From Streptomyces albiflavescens (lineage in GTDB: Bacteria > Actinomycetota > Actinomycetes > Streptomycetales > Streptomycetaceae): 64,000 bases of DNA. Position 1 is the first letter of the stretch; every line of letters begins with the position of its first letter. Made by a program: the position numbers and the translations under genes. The stretch spans positions 753,233 to 817,232 of the forward strand of contig NZ_BMMM01000002.1 in the NCBI RefSeq assembly GCF_014645835.1. Reading direction: 5' to 3'. Below, piece by piece: positions 41,626 to 50,439 of this stretch. The notes beneath the pieces were generated by a model that worked only from the letters and a program-made list of their open reading frames with translations, was not told where the DNA came from and did no database searches.

Positions 41626-42891
41626 GTGGTCGACGCGGATCAGACATTCGTCATCGTCGGAGGAGGTCTCGCCGGCGCGAAGGCGGCCGAGACGCTCCGA
41701 GGGGAGGGCTTCACCGGCCGCGTGATACTGATCTGCGACGAACGCGACCACCCCTACGAACGCCCGCCGCTGTCCAAGGGCTATCTCCTCGGCAAGGAGG
41801 AGCGCGACAGCGTCTTCGTGCACGAACCCGCGTGGTACGCGCGGAACGACATCGAGCTGCACCTCGGCCAGACGGTCGACGCCATCGACCGCAGCGCGAA
41901 GACCGTCCGCTTCGGTGACGACGGCACCCTCGTCCACTACGACAAGCTGCTCCTCGCGACCGGCGCCGAGCCGCGCCGGCTCGACATCCCGGGCACCGAC
42001 CTCGCGGGCGTCCACCACCTGCGCCGCCTCGCGCACGCCGAGCGGCTGAAGGGCGTCCTCGCCGCCCTCGGCCGTGACAACGGGCATCTCGTGATCGCGG
42101 GCGCCGGCTGGATCGGCCTGGAGGTCGCGGCAGCGGCCAGGGAGTACGGCGCAGAGGTCACCGTCGTCGAGCACGGGCCGACTCCGCTGCACGCGGCCCT
42201 CGGCCCCGAGCTCGGCCAGGTCTTCGCCGAACTGCACCGCGAGCACGGCGTCCGCTTCCACTTCGGCCGCCGGCTCACCGAGATCGTCGGCCAGGACGGC
42301 ATGGTGCTCGCCGCCCGCACCGACGACGGCGAGGAGCACCCCGCCCACGACGTCCTCGCGGCCATCGGCGCGGCCCCGCGCACCGCCCTCGGCGAGGCCG
42401 CGGGCCTCACCCTCGCCGACCGCGCGCACGGCGGCGGCATCGTGGTCGACGAGCGGCTGCGCACCTCCGACCCCGACATCTACGCTGCCGGTGACGTGGC
42501 GGCCTTCCACCACACCCTCTTCGACACCCGGCTGCGCGTCGAGCACTGGGCCAACGCGCTCAACGGCGGACCGGCCGCGGCGCGCTCGATGCTGGGGCGC
42601 GAGGTGACCTACGACCGGGTGCCGTACTTCTTCACCGATCAGTACGACCTGGGGATGGAGTACTCGGGGTGGGCGCCTCCGGGCTCCTACGACCAGGTGG
42701 TGATCCGGGGAGACGCGGGCAAGCGGCAGTTCATCGCCTTCTGGGAGAAGGACGGTCGGGTGCTGGCCGGGATGAACGTGAATGTGTGGGACGTCACGGA
42801 GCCGATCCAACGCCTGATCCGATCCCGGGCCCAGGTGGACACCGAGGCACTGGCCGACCCGCACGTTCCGCTGGACAGCCTGGTCCCCTGA
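41626..42891 (+). CDS. NAD(P)/FAD-dependent oxidoreductase (ferredoxin reductase type)
   Basis: This 421-residue flavoprotein has FVIVGGGLAGAKAAETLR, ERPPLSKGYL, LLLATGAEPRRL, the NAD loop VIAGAGWIGLEVAAAA, the FAD motif IYAAGDVA, and a C-terminal reductase dimerisation domain (PYFFTDQYDLGMEYSGWA). It resembles rubredoxin/putidaredoxin reductases that pass electrons from NAD(P)H to a ferredoxin. GAGGAGG is 6 bases before the GTG. It stands alone between dgt and dnaG. Its partner is not visible; it might serve a P450 or NasA, which is inference. Confidence 0.92.
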   Translation: MVDADQTFVIVGGGLAGAKAAETLRGEGFTGRVILICDERDHPYERPPLSKGYLLGKEERDSVFVHEPAWYARNDIELHLGQTVDAIDRSAKTVRFGDDGTLVHYDKLLLATGAEPRRLDIPGTDLAGVHHLRRLAHAERLKGVLAALGRDNGHLVIAGAGWIGLEVAAAAREYGAEVTVVEHGPTPLHAALGPELGQVFAELHREHGVRFHFGRRLTEIVGQDGMVLAARTDDGEEHPAHDVLAAIGAAPRTALGEAAGLTLADRAHGGGIVVDERLRTSDPDIYAAGDVAAFHHTLFDTRLRVEHWANALNGGPAAARSMLGREVTYDRVPYFFTDQYDLGMEYSGWAPPGSYDQVVIRGDAGKRQFIAFWEKDGRVLAGMNVNVWDVTEPIQRLIRSRAQVDTEALADPHVPLDSLVP

Positions 42892-42925
42892 CCGACGGCG
42901 GCGCTCGACTGTCACAGCCTCACCG

Positions 42926-42937
42926 TAGAATTCACGC
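42926..42937 (+). promoter_or_regulatory. dnaG -10 box placed for a leaderless message
   Basis: TAGAAT (42926-42931) is followed by six bases and then the GTG of dnaG, so transcription would start at or next to the start codon. No Shine-Dalgarno sequence precedes the GTG. A -35 candidate (CTCGAC, 42904-42909) is 16 bases upstream. Confidence 0.55.
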
Positions 42938-44839
42938 GTGGCTGGAAGGATCAACGACGAGGACGTGAAGGCTGTTCGGGACGCGGTCCCGATCGACGCC
43001 GTGGTGTCCGAGTACCTCCAGCTGCGCAACGCGGGCGGCGGCAACCTCAAGGGCCTGTGCCCGTTCCACGACGAGAAGTCACCGTCCTTCCAGGTCAGCC
43101 CGAGCAAGGGACTCTTCCACTGCTTCGGCTGCCAGGAAGGCGGCGACACCATCACGTTCGTGATGAAGGTCGACCACCTCTCCTTCTCGGAGGCCGTCGA
43201 GCGCCTCGCCGGCCAGGCGGGCATCACGCTGCGGTACGAGGAGGGCGGGTACAACCCCTCCCACCAGCGCGGCGAGCGCATCCGCCTGGTCGAGGCGCAC
43301 AAGGCGGCCGCGCAGTTCTACATCGAGCAGCTCGGCACCAGCGCCGAGGCCGACACGGGACGCACCTTCCTCGCCGAGCGCGGCTTCGACCAGGCGGCCG
43401 CCGCCCACTTCGGCGTCGGCTACAGCCCCCAGGGCTGGGACCACCTCACCCGCTATCTGCGCGGCAAGGGCTTCACCGACAAGGAACTGCTCCTCTCCGG
43501 CCTCTCCCAGGAGGGCCGCCGCGGCCCCATCGACCGCTTCCGTGGCCGCCTGATGTGGCCGATCCGCGACATCGGCGGCGATGTCGTCGGTTTCGGCGCG
43601 AGGAAGCTGTACGAGTCGGACAACGGGCCCAAGTACCTGAACACGCCCGACACGGCGATCTACAAGAAGTCCCAGGTCCTGTACGGCATCGACCTCGCCA
43701 AGAAGGAGATCGCCAAGAGCAGCCGGGCGGTCGTGGTCGAGGGCTACACGGACGTGATGGCCTGCCATCTGGCGGGGATCACGACCGCGATCGCGACCTG
43801 CGGCACGGCGTTCGGCGGCGACCACATCAAGATCCTCCGCCGACTGCTGATGGACAACGGCTCGGCGCGCGTGATCTTCACCTTCGACGGCGACGCGGCC
43901 GGCCAGAAAGCGGCCCTGCGCGCCTTCGAGGACGACCAGAAGTTCGCGGCGGAGACGTACATCGCGATCGCCCCGGACGGCATGGACCCCTGCGAGCTGC
44001 GCCTCGCCAAGGGCGACGAGGCGGTCGCCGACCTGGTCGAACCCCGCACCCCGCTCTTCGAGTTCGCGCTGCGCCAGATCGTCCTGCGCTACGACCTGGA
44101 GACGCCGGCGGGGCGCGCGGCCGCCCTGGACGAGGCGGCGCCCATCGTCGCCCGCATCAAGAACAGCGGTGCGCAGCACGAGGTCGCCGTGCAGCTCGCC
44201 GGCATGCTCGGCATCCTCGACACCCAGTTCGTGGTCAAGCGGGTGGCCCAGCTGGCCCGTTGGGCCCGCGACCGCGGCGGCAAGGGCCCGGCGCCGACCG
44301 GGCAGCGCGCCCAGCAGACGTACGCCGCCGTCCAGGCACCCGTCGGCGGCCCGGCGCTCAACCTCCGCAACCCCGTCTTCGCCACCGAGCGCGAGCTGCT
44401 CAAACTCGCTCTCCAGCGGCCGGAGTTGGTGTCCCCGGCGTTCGACGCGTACGGGATCGACGAGTTCACCGCACAGCCGTACGCGGCCGTGCGCCAGGCG
44501 ATCATGGAGGCGGGTGGCGCCGAGTACGGCGTCCAGGACTCCCAGGAGTATCTGGTCCGGGTCCGTGAGGCCGCCCCGGACGACGTGGTGCGTGCGATGG
44601 TCACCGAGCTGGCTGTCGAGGCGATCATGCGCAAGACCGTCGACGAGGGCTACGCGGGCGACCAGCTCGTCATGGTCCGCCGCCGCGCCGTCGACCGCCG
44701 TATCCGGGACGTCCAGGGCTCCCTGGCCCGGCAGAGCGCCCACGGTGACCCGGCGCAGCTGGCAGCCGTGCAGAACGAGCTGTGGGTGCTGCAGCAGTAC
44801 GGGCAGGCGTTGCGCGAGCGGGGTGCGGAGGCGCTCTGA
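42938..44839 (+). CDS. dnaG: DNA primase
   Basis: It synthesises RNA primers for replication. The 633 residues start VAGRINDEDVKAVRDAV. The zinc-ribbon ligands are Cys41, His44, Cys62 and Cys65 (CPFH...CFGC). The RNA polymerase/TOPRIM core has VVVEGYTDVMA and FTFDGDAAGQKA. A Gly/Ala/Gln-rich linker leads to a C-terminal helicase-binding domain. The GTG start lacks a ribosome site and appears to be leaderless (TAGAAT 6 bases upstream). Neighbouring dgt and the sigma factor match the usual streptomycete layout, in which dnaG is separate from the main vegetative sigma gene hrdB. Confidence 0.97.
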   Translation: MAGRINDEDVKAVRDAVPIDAVVSEYLQLRNAGGGNLKGLCPFHDEKSPSFQVSPSKGLFHCFGCQEGGDTITFVMKVDHLSFSEAVERLAGQAGITLRYEEGGYNPSHQRGERIRLVEAHKAAAQFYIEQLGTSAEADTGRTFLAERGFDQAAAAHFGVGYSPQGWDHLTRYLRGKGFTDKELLLSGLSQEGRRGPIDRFRGRLMWPIRDIGGDVVGFGARKLYESDNGPKYLNTPDTAIYKKSQVLYGIDLAKKEIAKSSRAVVVEGYTDVMACHLAGITTAIATCGTAFGGDHIKILRRLLMDNGSARVIFTFDGDAAGQKAALRAFEDDQKFAAETYIAIAPDGMDPCELRLAKGDEAVADLVEPRTPLFEFALRQIVLRYDLETPAGRAAALDEAAPIVARIKNSGAQHEVAVQLAGMLGILDTQFVVKRVAQLARWARDRGGKGPAPTGQRAQQTYAAVQAPVGGPALNLRNPVFATERELLKLALQRPELVSPAFDAYGIDEFTAQPYAAVRQAIMEAGGAEYGVQDSQEYLVRVREAAPDDVVRAMVTELAVEAIMRKTVDEGYAGDQLVMVRRRAVDRRIRDVQGSLARQSAHGDPAQLAAVQNELWVLQQYGQALRERGAEAL

Positions 44840-45205
44840 GGCCCCTGGGCCCCGATGCACGGCGCGGGGCGCAGATGCCAAATCCGGTACGCCCTTCAAT
44901 CTGTTTCGCGCCCGGCAATCTGTTTCGCGCCCGGTGAGCTGCGCACTCGTACGGCACGGTAACCGCGCGGTCACGGACCGGACGCAAAAAGTCACCGCAC
45001 GCCCCTCGTGGCGGCGATGTGTCGTACTCCACACTGGGTTCCGGTGCCTGAGTCCTCGGAGCGCGGCCGACCCGCACGCGACGGGTTCCCGATCCCCGCG
45101 GTTCCGCTAAATGACTACGGGATGGACAGCGGCGAGGCCGTCGACCCCATCCCCGACGTACCGCTGCCGCACGCCTCAGCAGCGACATTCCTGGAGGTCG
45201 CCCCC
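44840..45205. other. Intergenic region between dnaG and the sigma factor gene
   Basis: This 366-base stretch has no separate gene. It holds a perfect 19-base tandem duplication at 44897-44934, and the sigma factor frame stays open backwards to 45008. In-frame ATGs at 45017 and 45122 lack good ribosome sites, so I treat this as leader sequence. Confidence 0.45.
44897..44934. repeat. Perfect 19-bp tandem duplication upstream of the sigma factor gene
   Basis: CAATCTGTTTCGCGCCCGG occurs twice with no gap (44897-44915 and 44916-44934). It includes CTGTTTCGCG, the least GC-rich part of the region. It may duplicate a promoter element or regulator site. Confidence 0.65.
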
Positions 45206-46348
45206 GTGCAGACCCAGACCCTCACCCAGACCGACAACACCACCGACACGGACGCGGATACCGACGTCGTCACAGCGGTCCCCCCGCAGAGCCGTGCCGC
45301 GCACCACCCCGAGACGGAGCCGGAGGGCCCGCCCGGGCCGGACGAGCCGCCCATGAGCGCCGTCGGGGCCCCCGAGGTCGAGGCCGAGGCCCCCGAGCCC
45401 GTCGAACTGCCCCGCGGCCGTACGGCCGACACCGGTGGTCCCTCGTCCGACCTGTTCCGTCAGTACCTGCGGGAGATCGGCCGCATTCCGCTGCTCACCG
45501 CGGCCGAGGAGGTCGAGCTCGCCCGCCGGGTCGAGGCCGGACTCTTCGCCGAGGAGAAGCTGCGTCTCACCCCCGACCTGGACAGTCAGCTCGCCCTCGA
45601 CCTGGACAAGCTGGTCGTCATGGGCCGCATGGCCAAGCGCCGGCTCATCGAGGCGAACCTGCGGCTCGTCGTCTCCGTCGCCAAGCGGTACGTGGGGCGG
45701 GGACTGACCATGCTCGACCTGGTCCAGGAGGGGAACCTCGGGCTCATCAGGGCCGTCGAGAAGTTCGACTACGCCCGTGGCTACAAGTTCTCCACGTACG
45801 CGACCTGGTGGATCCGGCAGGCCATGTCGCGTGCGCTCGCCGACCAGGCCCGTACGATTCGCGTCCCGGTGCACGTGGTCGAGCTGATCAACAGGGTGGT
45901 CCGCGTCCAGCGGCGCATGCTGCAGGAGCGCGGGTACGAGCCCACCCCCGAGGAGGTCGCCGCGCAACTCGACCTTCCCAGCGAGCGTGTCAGCGAAGTC
46001 CTGCGCCTGGCCCAGGAGCCGGTTTCGCTCCACGCGCCCGTGGGGGAGGAGGACGACGTCGCCCTCGGCGACCTGATCGAGGACGGTGACGCGACGAGCC
46101 CGGTGGAGTCCGCGGCCTTCCTCCTGCTCAGGGAGCACTTGGAGGCGGTTCTGTCCACGCTGGGCGAGCGCGAACGCAAGGTCGTCCAACTCCGGTACGG
46201 CCTCGCGGACGGGCGCCCTCGCACCCTGGAGGAAATAGGCCGCATCTTCGGCGTCACCCGCGAACGTATCCGCCAGATCGAGTCCAAGACCCTGAACAAG
46301 CTCCGGGACCACGCCTTCGCGGACCAGCTACGGGGCTACCTGGACTGA
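45206..46348 (+). CDS. hrdA: Principal-type RNA polymerase sigma-70 factor, HrdA-like
   Basis: This is a 380-residue sigma factor. The acidic Thr/Pro-rich N-terminus is followed by region 1.2/2.1 ([21 protein letters not shown]), region 2 ([54 protein letters not shown]), region 3, and region 4 ([33 protein letters not shown]). The lack of the long region 1.1 extension of HrdB and the position after dnaG point to HrdA, one of the non-essential paralogues. GGAGG lies 8 bases before the GTG at 45206; ATG 45122 is the alternative. A large inverted repeat follows the gene. Confidence 0.88.
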   Translation: MQTQTLTQTDNTTDTDADTDVVTAVPPQSRAAHHPETEPEGPPGPDEPPMSAVGAPEVEAEAPEPVELPRGRTADTGGPSSDLFRQYLREIGRIPLLTAAEEVELARRVEAGLFAEEKLRLTPDLDSQLALDLDKLVVMGRMAKRRLIEANLRLVVSVAKRYVGRGLTMLDLVQEGNLGLIRAVEKFDYARGYKFSTYATWWIRQAMSRALADQARTIRVPVHVVELINRVVRVQRRMLQERGYEPTPEEVAAQLDLPSERVSEVLRLAQEPVSLHAPVGEEDDVALGDLIEDGDATSPVESAAFLLLREHLEAVLSTLGERERKVVQLRYGLADGRPRTLEEIGRIFGVTRERIRQIESKTLNKLRDHAFADQLRGYLD

Positions 46349-46370
46349 GGGCCGGGAAAGACGTTGTATT

Positions 46371-46534
46371 CGCCCCCTCCGCCCCTGCCCATTCCCGTAC
46401 CTGGGGGCTGCGCCCCCAGACCCCGCCAAAAGATTGCGCAGTTCCCCGCGCCCCTGAAAAGGGGCGCGGGGAACTGCCCGTCCCGTACCTGAGGCAGAGC
46501 CCCAGGTACGGGACGGGCAGGGGCGGAGGGGGCG
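46371..46534. repeat. Compound inverted repeat / REP cluster between converging genes
   Basis: Outer arms at 46371-46406 and 46500-46534 are reverse complements over about 35 bases with one small indel. Between them lie CTGGGGGCTGCGCCCCCAG (46401-46419) and a perfect 16-pair hairpin (46440-46475, AGTTCCCCGCGCCCCT with a GAAA loop). The inner hairpin is a sequence I recognise as widespread between genes in streptomycetes. It probably serves as a bidirectional terminator for the sigma factor and ABC genes. Confidence 0.7.
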
Positions 46535-46540
46535 AGGAAC

Positions 46541-48520
46541 TCAGTCCACCTCGGCCACCGCCTCGGCGAACTGGGCCTTGTACAGCCGCGCGTAGGCCCC
46601 GTTCGCGGCGAGCAGCTCCGCGTGGGCGCCCTGTTCGACGATCGAACCGTTCTCCATCACGAGGATGGTGTCGGCATCGCGAATCGTCGACAGACGGTGC
46701 GCGATGACGAACGACGTCCGCCCGTGCGCGAGCTTCGCCATCGCCTTCTGGATCAGCACCTCCGTACGGGTGTCCACCGAACTCGTCGCCTCGTCGAGAA
46801 CGAGGATCACCGGATCCGAAAGGAACGCCCGAGCGATCGTGATCAGCTGCTTCTCACCCGCGCTGACGCCGGTCCCCTCGTCGTCGATCACGGTGTCGTA
46901 CCCGTCGGGCAGCGTACGGATGAACCGGTCCGCGTGAGCGGCCCGCGCCGCCTCCTCGATCTCTCCGGCCGTGACGCCCACCCGTCGCCCGCCACCGCCC
47001 TTGCCGGAGGCGCTTCGCGCCGCTCCTTCTACTCCGGCCCCGTACGCGATGTTCTCGGCGATCGTGCCCCCGAACAGCCAGGTGTCCTGGAGCACCATCC
47101 CGATCCCGGCCCGCAGTTCGTCGCGGGACATGGTCGCGATGTCGACCCCGTCGAGAGCGATGCGCCCGCCCGTGACCTCGTAGAACCGCATCAGGAGGTT
47201 CACGAGCGTCGTCTTGCCGGCGCCGGTCGGGCCGACGATGGCCACCGTGTGCCCGGGCTCCACCTTCAGCGACAGATCCTCGATCAGCGGCTTCTCGGGG
47301 TCGTACCGGAAGGACACGTTCTCCAGCGCCACCCGACCGCGCAGCTCGTCGGGACGGGCCGCCGGGACCGGGTCGGTCTCCTGCTCGTCCGCGTCGAGGA
47401 GTTCGAAGATGCGCTCGGCCGAGGCGACACCCGACTGCACCAGGTTCGCCATCGACGCGACCTGCGTCAGCGGCATCGAGAACTGGCGGGAGTACTGGAT
47501 GAAGGCCTGCACGTCACCGATGGACAGGGAGCCGGACGCGACGCGCAGACCGCCGACCACCGCCACCAGCACATAGTTCAGGTTCGACACGAACATCATC
47601 AGCGGCTGCATGACCCCGCTGTTGAACTGCGCCTTGAACCCGGCCTCGTACAACTGCTCGTTCTGCTCGGCGAACTGCGCCGCCGACTCCTCCTGCCGCC
47701 CGAACACCTTGACCAGGGTGTGCCCGGTGTACATCTCCTCGATGTGCGCGTTGAGCTTGCCGGTGGTGCGCCACTGCTGCACGAAGTGCGGCTGCGACCG
47801 CTTGCCGACGCGCGTGGCGACGAAGAAGGAGAGGGGGACCGTGACCAGCGCGACCAGGGCGAGCAGCGGGGAGACCCAGAACATCATCGCGAGCACTCCG
47901 ACGATGGTGAGCAGTGAGTTGATGAGCTGGCCCATCGACTGCTGGAGCGTCTGCCCGATGTTGTCGATGTCGTTCGTCGCCCGGCTGAGCACCTCACCGC
48001 GCTGCCGCTTGTCGAAGTACGACAGCGGAAGCCGCGACAGCTTCGCCTGGACGTCCTCACGCAGCCGGTACACGGTCTTGTTGACCGCCCGGTTCACCAG
48101 CCGGGTCGCCACCGCCATGAACAGCCCGGCCAGCACGAACACCACGAGCGCGAGCCCGAGCACCTCGCCGACCGCGTTGAAGTCGATGCCCTTGCCCGGG
48201 GTGAAGTCCGTCCCCGCGAGCATGTCGGCCATGCCGCCCTCGCCGCGCTCCCGCATGGACGCGAGCACCTCGGCCTTGCTGGCGCCGGACGGCATCTGCC
48301 GCCCGATGATGCCCGCGAAGACCAGGTCGGTGGCCTTGCCGAGGATCTTCGGGCCGACCACCGAGAGGCCCACGCTCAGCACGACGGCGACCAGCATCGT
48401 GTACATCGTGGTGCGCTCGGGCCTGAACTGTGCGAGGAGCCGTTTGCCGGACCCCTTGAAATCCATCGAGCGCTGATCGGGGCCGCCCCCGGCCATCATG
48501 CGTCCCATGGGCCCCGCCAT
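46541..48520 (-). CDS. ABC exporter half-transporter, second subunit (catalytic Walker B)
   Basis: This 659-residue half-transporter has a six-helix membrane domain (about residues 35-340) and an ATPase domain: Walker A GPTGAGKTT, Walker B VILVLDEATSS with the catalytic Glu, H-loop VIAHRLST, but a degenerate signature GVSAGEKQL. A Gly/Arg/Ser-rich insertion (ASGKGGGGRRVG) sits between Q-loop and signature. Its start overlaps the stop of the upstream subunit by one base (TGATG), so the two form an obligate heterodimer. It is probably a lipid or drug exporter of the TmrAB kind. Confidence 0.9.
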   Translation of the reverse strand: MAGPMGRMMAGGGPDQRSMDFKGSGKRLLAQFRPERTTMYTMLVAVVLSVGLSVVGPKILGKATDLVFAGIIGRQMPSGASKAEVLASMRERGEGGMADMLAGTDFTPGKGIDFNAVGEVLGLALVVFVLAGLFMAVATRLVNRAVNKTVYRLREDVQAKLSRLPLSYFDKRQRGEVLSRATNDIDNIGQTLQQSMGQLINSLLTIVGVLAMMFWVSPLLALVALVTVPLSFFVATRVGKRSQPHFVQQWRTTGKLNAHIEEMYTGHTLVKVFGRQEESAAQFAEQNEQLYEAGFKAQFNSGVMQPLMMFVSNLNYVLVAVVGGLRVASGSLSIGDVQAFIQYSRQFSMPLTQVASMANLVQSGVASAERIFELLDADEQETDPVPAARPDELRGRVALENVSFRYDPEKPLIEDLSLKVEPGHTVAIVGPTGAGKTTLVNLLMRFYEVTGGRIALDGVDIATMSRDELRAGIGMVLQDTWLFGGTIAENIAYGAGVEGAARSASGKGGGGRRVGVTAGEIEEAARAAHADRFIRTLPDGYDTVIDDEGTGVSAGEKQLITIARAFLSDPVILVLDEATSSVDTRTEVLIQKAMAKLAHGRTSFVIAHRLSTIRDADTILVMENGSIVEQGAHAELLAANGAYARLYKAQFAEAVAEVD

Positions 48521-50253
48521 CAGGCAGCCTCCGCTTCCGTCAGCTGGGAGAGCACGATCTCCCGGTAGGTGTCGTTGTCCGCCATCAGTTCGTGGTGGCG
48601 CCCGGTGCCGACGACCCGGCCCTCGTCGAGGACCACGATCCGGTCGGCGTCCCGGATGGTCGACACCCGCTGGGCGACGATCACGACGGTCGCCTCGGCG
48701 GTCTCCTCGGCGAGCGCCGCCCGCAGCGCCGCGTCGGTCGCGTAGTCGAGCGCCGAGAAGGAGTCGTCGAAGAGGTAGATCTCGGGGCGCTGCACGAGGG
48801 TGCGGGCGATGGCCAGGCGCTGGCGCTGGCCGCCCGACACATTCGTGCCGCCCTGCGCGATCGGCGAGTCCAGGCCGTTTTCGAGAGCCTTCACGAAGCC
48901 CTTGGCCTGCGCCACCTCCAGCGCGTGCCACAGCTCCTCGTCGGTCGCGTCCGGGTTGCCGTAGCGCAGGTTCGTGGCGACCGTGCCCGCGAAGAGGTAG
49001 GGCTTCTGCGGGACGAGGCCGACCGTCCTGGCCAGCAGCTTGGGCTCGATGGTCGCGACGTCCACGCCGTCGACGAGCACCTCCCCGTCGGTGGCGTCGA
49101 ACAGGCGGGGGACCAACCCGAGCAGCGTCGACTTGCCACTGCCGGTGGATCCGATCACGGCGGTCACCTCGCCGGGCCGCGCCACCAGGTCGATGGCCTT
49201 GAGCACCGGCTCCTCGGCACCCGGGTAGCGGAACCCGGCCCCGCGGATCTCCAGGTGGCCGTGGCGCCGCAGCTCCAGGACGGGCGCGGTGGGAGGCACC
49301 ACGCTGCTGTCCGTGGCCAGGACCTCCTGGATGCGCTCGGCGCAGACCTCCGCGCGCGGCACCATCATGAACATGAAGGTGGCCATCATCACGGACATCA
49401 CGATCTGCATGAGGTAGGCGAGGAACGCCGTCAGATCGCCGATCTGCATGCCGCCGCTGTCGATGCGGTGAGCGCCGAACCAGACGACCGCGATGGACGA
49501 CAGGTTCACCACGGTCATGACGATCGGGAACATCAGCGCCAGCATCCGCCCGGTGCCGAGAGACACCTTGGTCAGCTCGGTGTTCGCGCCCCGGAAACGG
49601 TCCTTCTCGTAGTCGTCGCGCACGAAGGCACGGATCACGCGGTTGCCGGTGATCTGCTCGCGCAGCACCCGGTTCACGGTGTCCAGGCGGACCTGCATGG
49701 TGCGGAACAGCGGGCGCAGCCTGCGCACGATGAGGGCCACGGAGACGCCGAGGACCGGTACCACGGCCAGGAGCACCCCGGACAGCGGCACGTCCAGGCC
49801 GAGGGCCAGGATGATGCCGCCCACGCACATGATCGGCGCCGACGCCAGCAGGGTGAACGTCATCAGGGTGAGCATCTGCACCTGCTGGACGTCATTGGTG
49901 GTGCGGGTGATCAGCGAGGGCGCCCCGAAATGACCGACCTCGCGCGCCGAGAAGGACTGGACGCGGTCGAAGACGGCGGCCCGGATGTCGCGGCCCACCG
50001 CCGACGCGGTACGGGCGCCGTAGTAGACGGCTCCTGTGTTGCAGACCACCTGCGCCAGCGAGATTCCGATCATCACGGCGCCGAAGGACAGGATGTAGCC
50101 CGTGTCCCCCTTCACGACACCGTTGTCAATGATGTGCGCGTTGAGAGTGGGCAGGTACAGAGTGGCGCATGTCTGCAGGAACTGCAGCAGCACCAGCAGG
50201 GAGATGGGCTTCTTGTACGGACTGAGATGGGTCCGAAGGAGTCGTATGAGCAC
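48520..50253 (-). CDS. ABC exporter half-transporter, first subunit (non-catalytic Walker B)
   Basis: This 577-residue half-transporter has its membrane domain at about residues 15-300. The ATPase domain has Walker A GSTGSGKST, a canonical signature NVSGGQRQR, but a Walker B IYLFDDSFSALD in which the catalytic Glu is Asp, and a Gln in place of the H-loop His (VIVAQRVST). The heterodimer therefore has one full and one degenerate ATP site. The GTG at 50253 has a weak GAGAG site. It is the first gene of the pair, with direct repeats upstream at 50361-50386. Confidence 0.9.
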   Translation of the reverse strand: MLIRLLRTHLSPYKKPISLLVLLQFLQTCATLYLPTLNAHIIDNGVVKGDTGYILSFGAVMIGISLAQVVCNTGAVYYGARTASAVGRDIRAAVFDRVQSFSAREVGHFGAPSLITRTTNDVQQVQMLTLMTFTLLASAPIMCVGGIILALGLDVPLSGVLLAVVPVLGVSVALIVRRLRPLFRTMQVRLDTVNRVLREQITGNRVIRAFVRDDYEKDRFRGANTELTKVSLGTGRMLALMFPIVMTVVNLSSIAVVWFGAHRIDSGGMQIGDLTAFLAYLMQIVMSVMMATFMFMMVPRAEVCAERIQEVLATDSSVVPPTAPVLELRRHGHLEIRGAGFRYPGAEEPVLKAIDLVARPGEVTAVIGSTGSGKSTLLGLVPRLFDATDGEVLVDGVDVATIEPKLLARTVGLVPQKPYLFAGTVATNLRYGNPDATDEELWHALEVAQAKGFVKALENGLDSPIAQGGTNVSGGQRQRLAIARTLVQRPEIYLFDDSFSALDYATDAALRAALAEETAEATVVIVAQRVSTIRDADRIVVLDEGRVVGTGRHHELMADNDTYREIVLSQLTEAEAA

Positions 50254-50360
50254 GCGGGGTCTCTCGGAGTCGACGACGGCAGGGCGATCGATGCACGATC
50301 AGTGGTCGATCGGCAGCGAGGGGTGGTGCAGCACCCCCTATCGTCGAACACTCCACCCGT

Positions 50361-50386
50361 GTTACCTCAACTGATTAACCCAACTG
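50361..50386. promoter_or_regulatory. 13-bp direct repeats upstream of the ABC exporter pair
   Basis: On the minus strand, CAGTTGGGTTAAT is followed directly by CAGTTGAGGTAAC: 13-base direct repeats with 3 differences, in the only A/T-rich part of the region. They end about 108 bases before the GTG and could bind an activator or overlap the promoter. A hairpin with AGGGGTG/CACCCCT arms (about 50319-50340) lies between them and the gene. Confidence 0.4.
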
Positions 50387-50439
50387 CGGGCCAAGAGTGG
50401 ACAAGACCTCAGACCTCTGACGTAGGCCGCTGGGGCGCG

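Noticed and set aside
40129-43302. Minus-strand open frame of 1057 codons across dgt, the flavoprotein gene and dnaG
   Set aside because: It spans three well-defined genes and reads their shadows; frames of this length are expected by chance in about 72 percent GC DNA.
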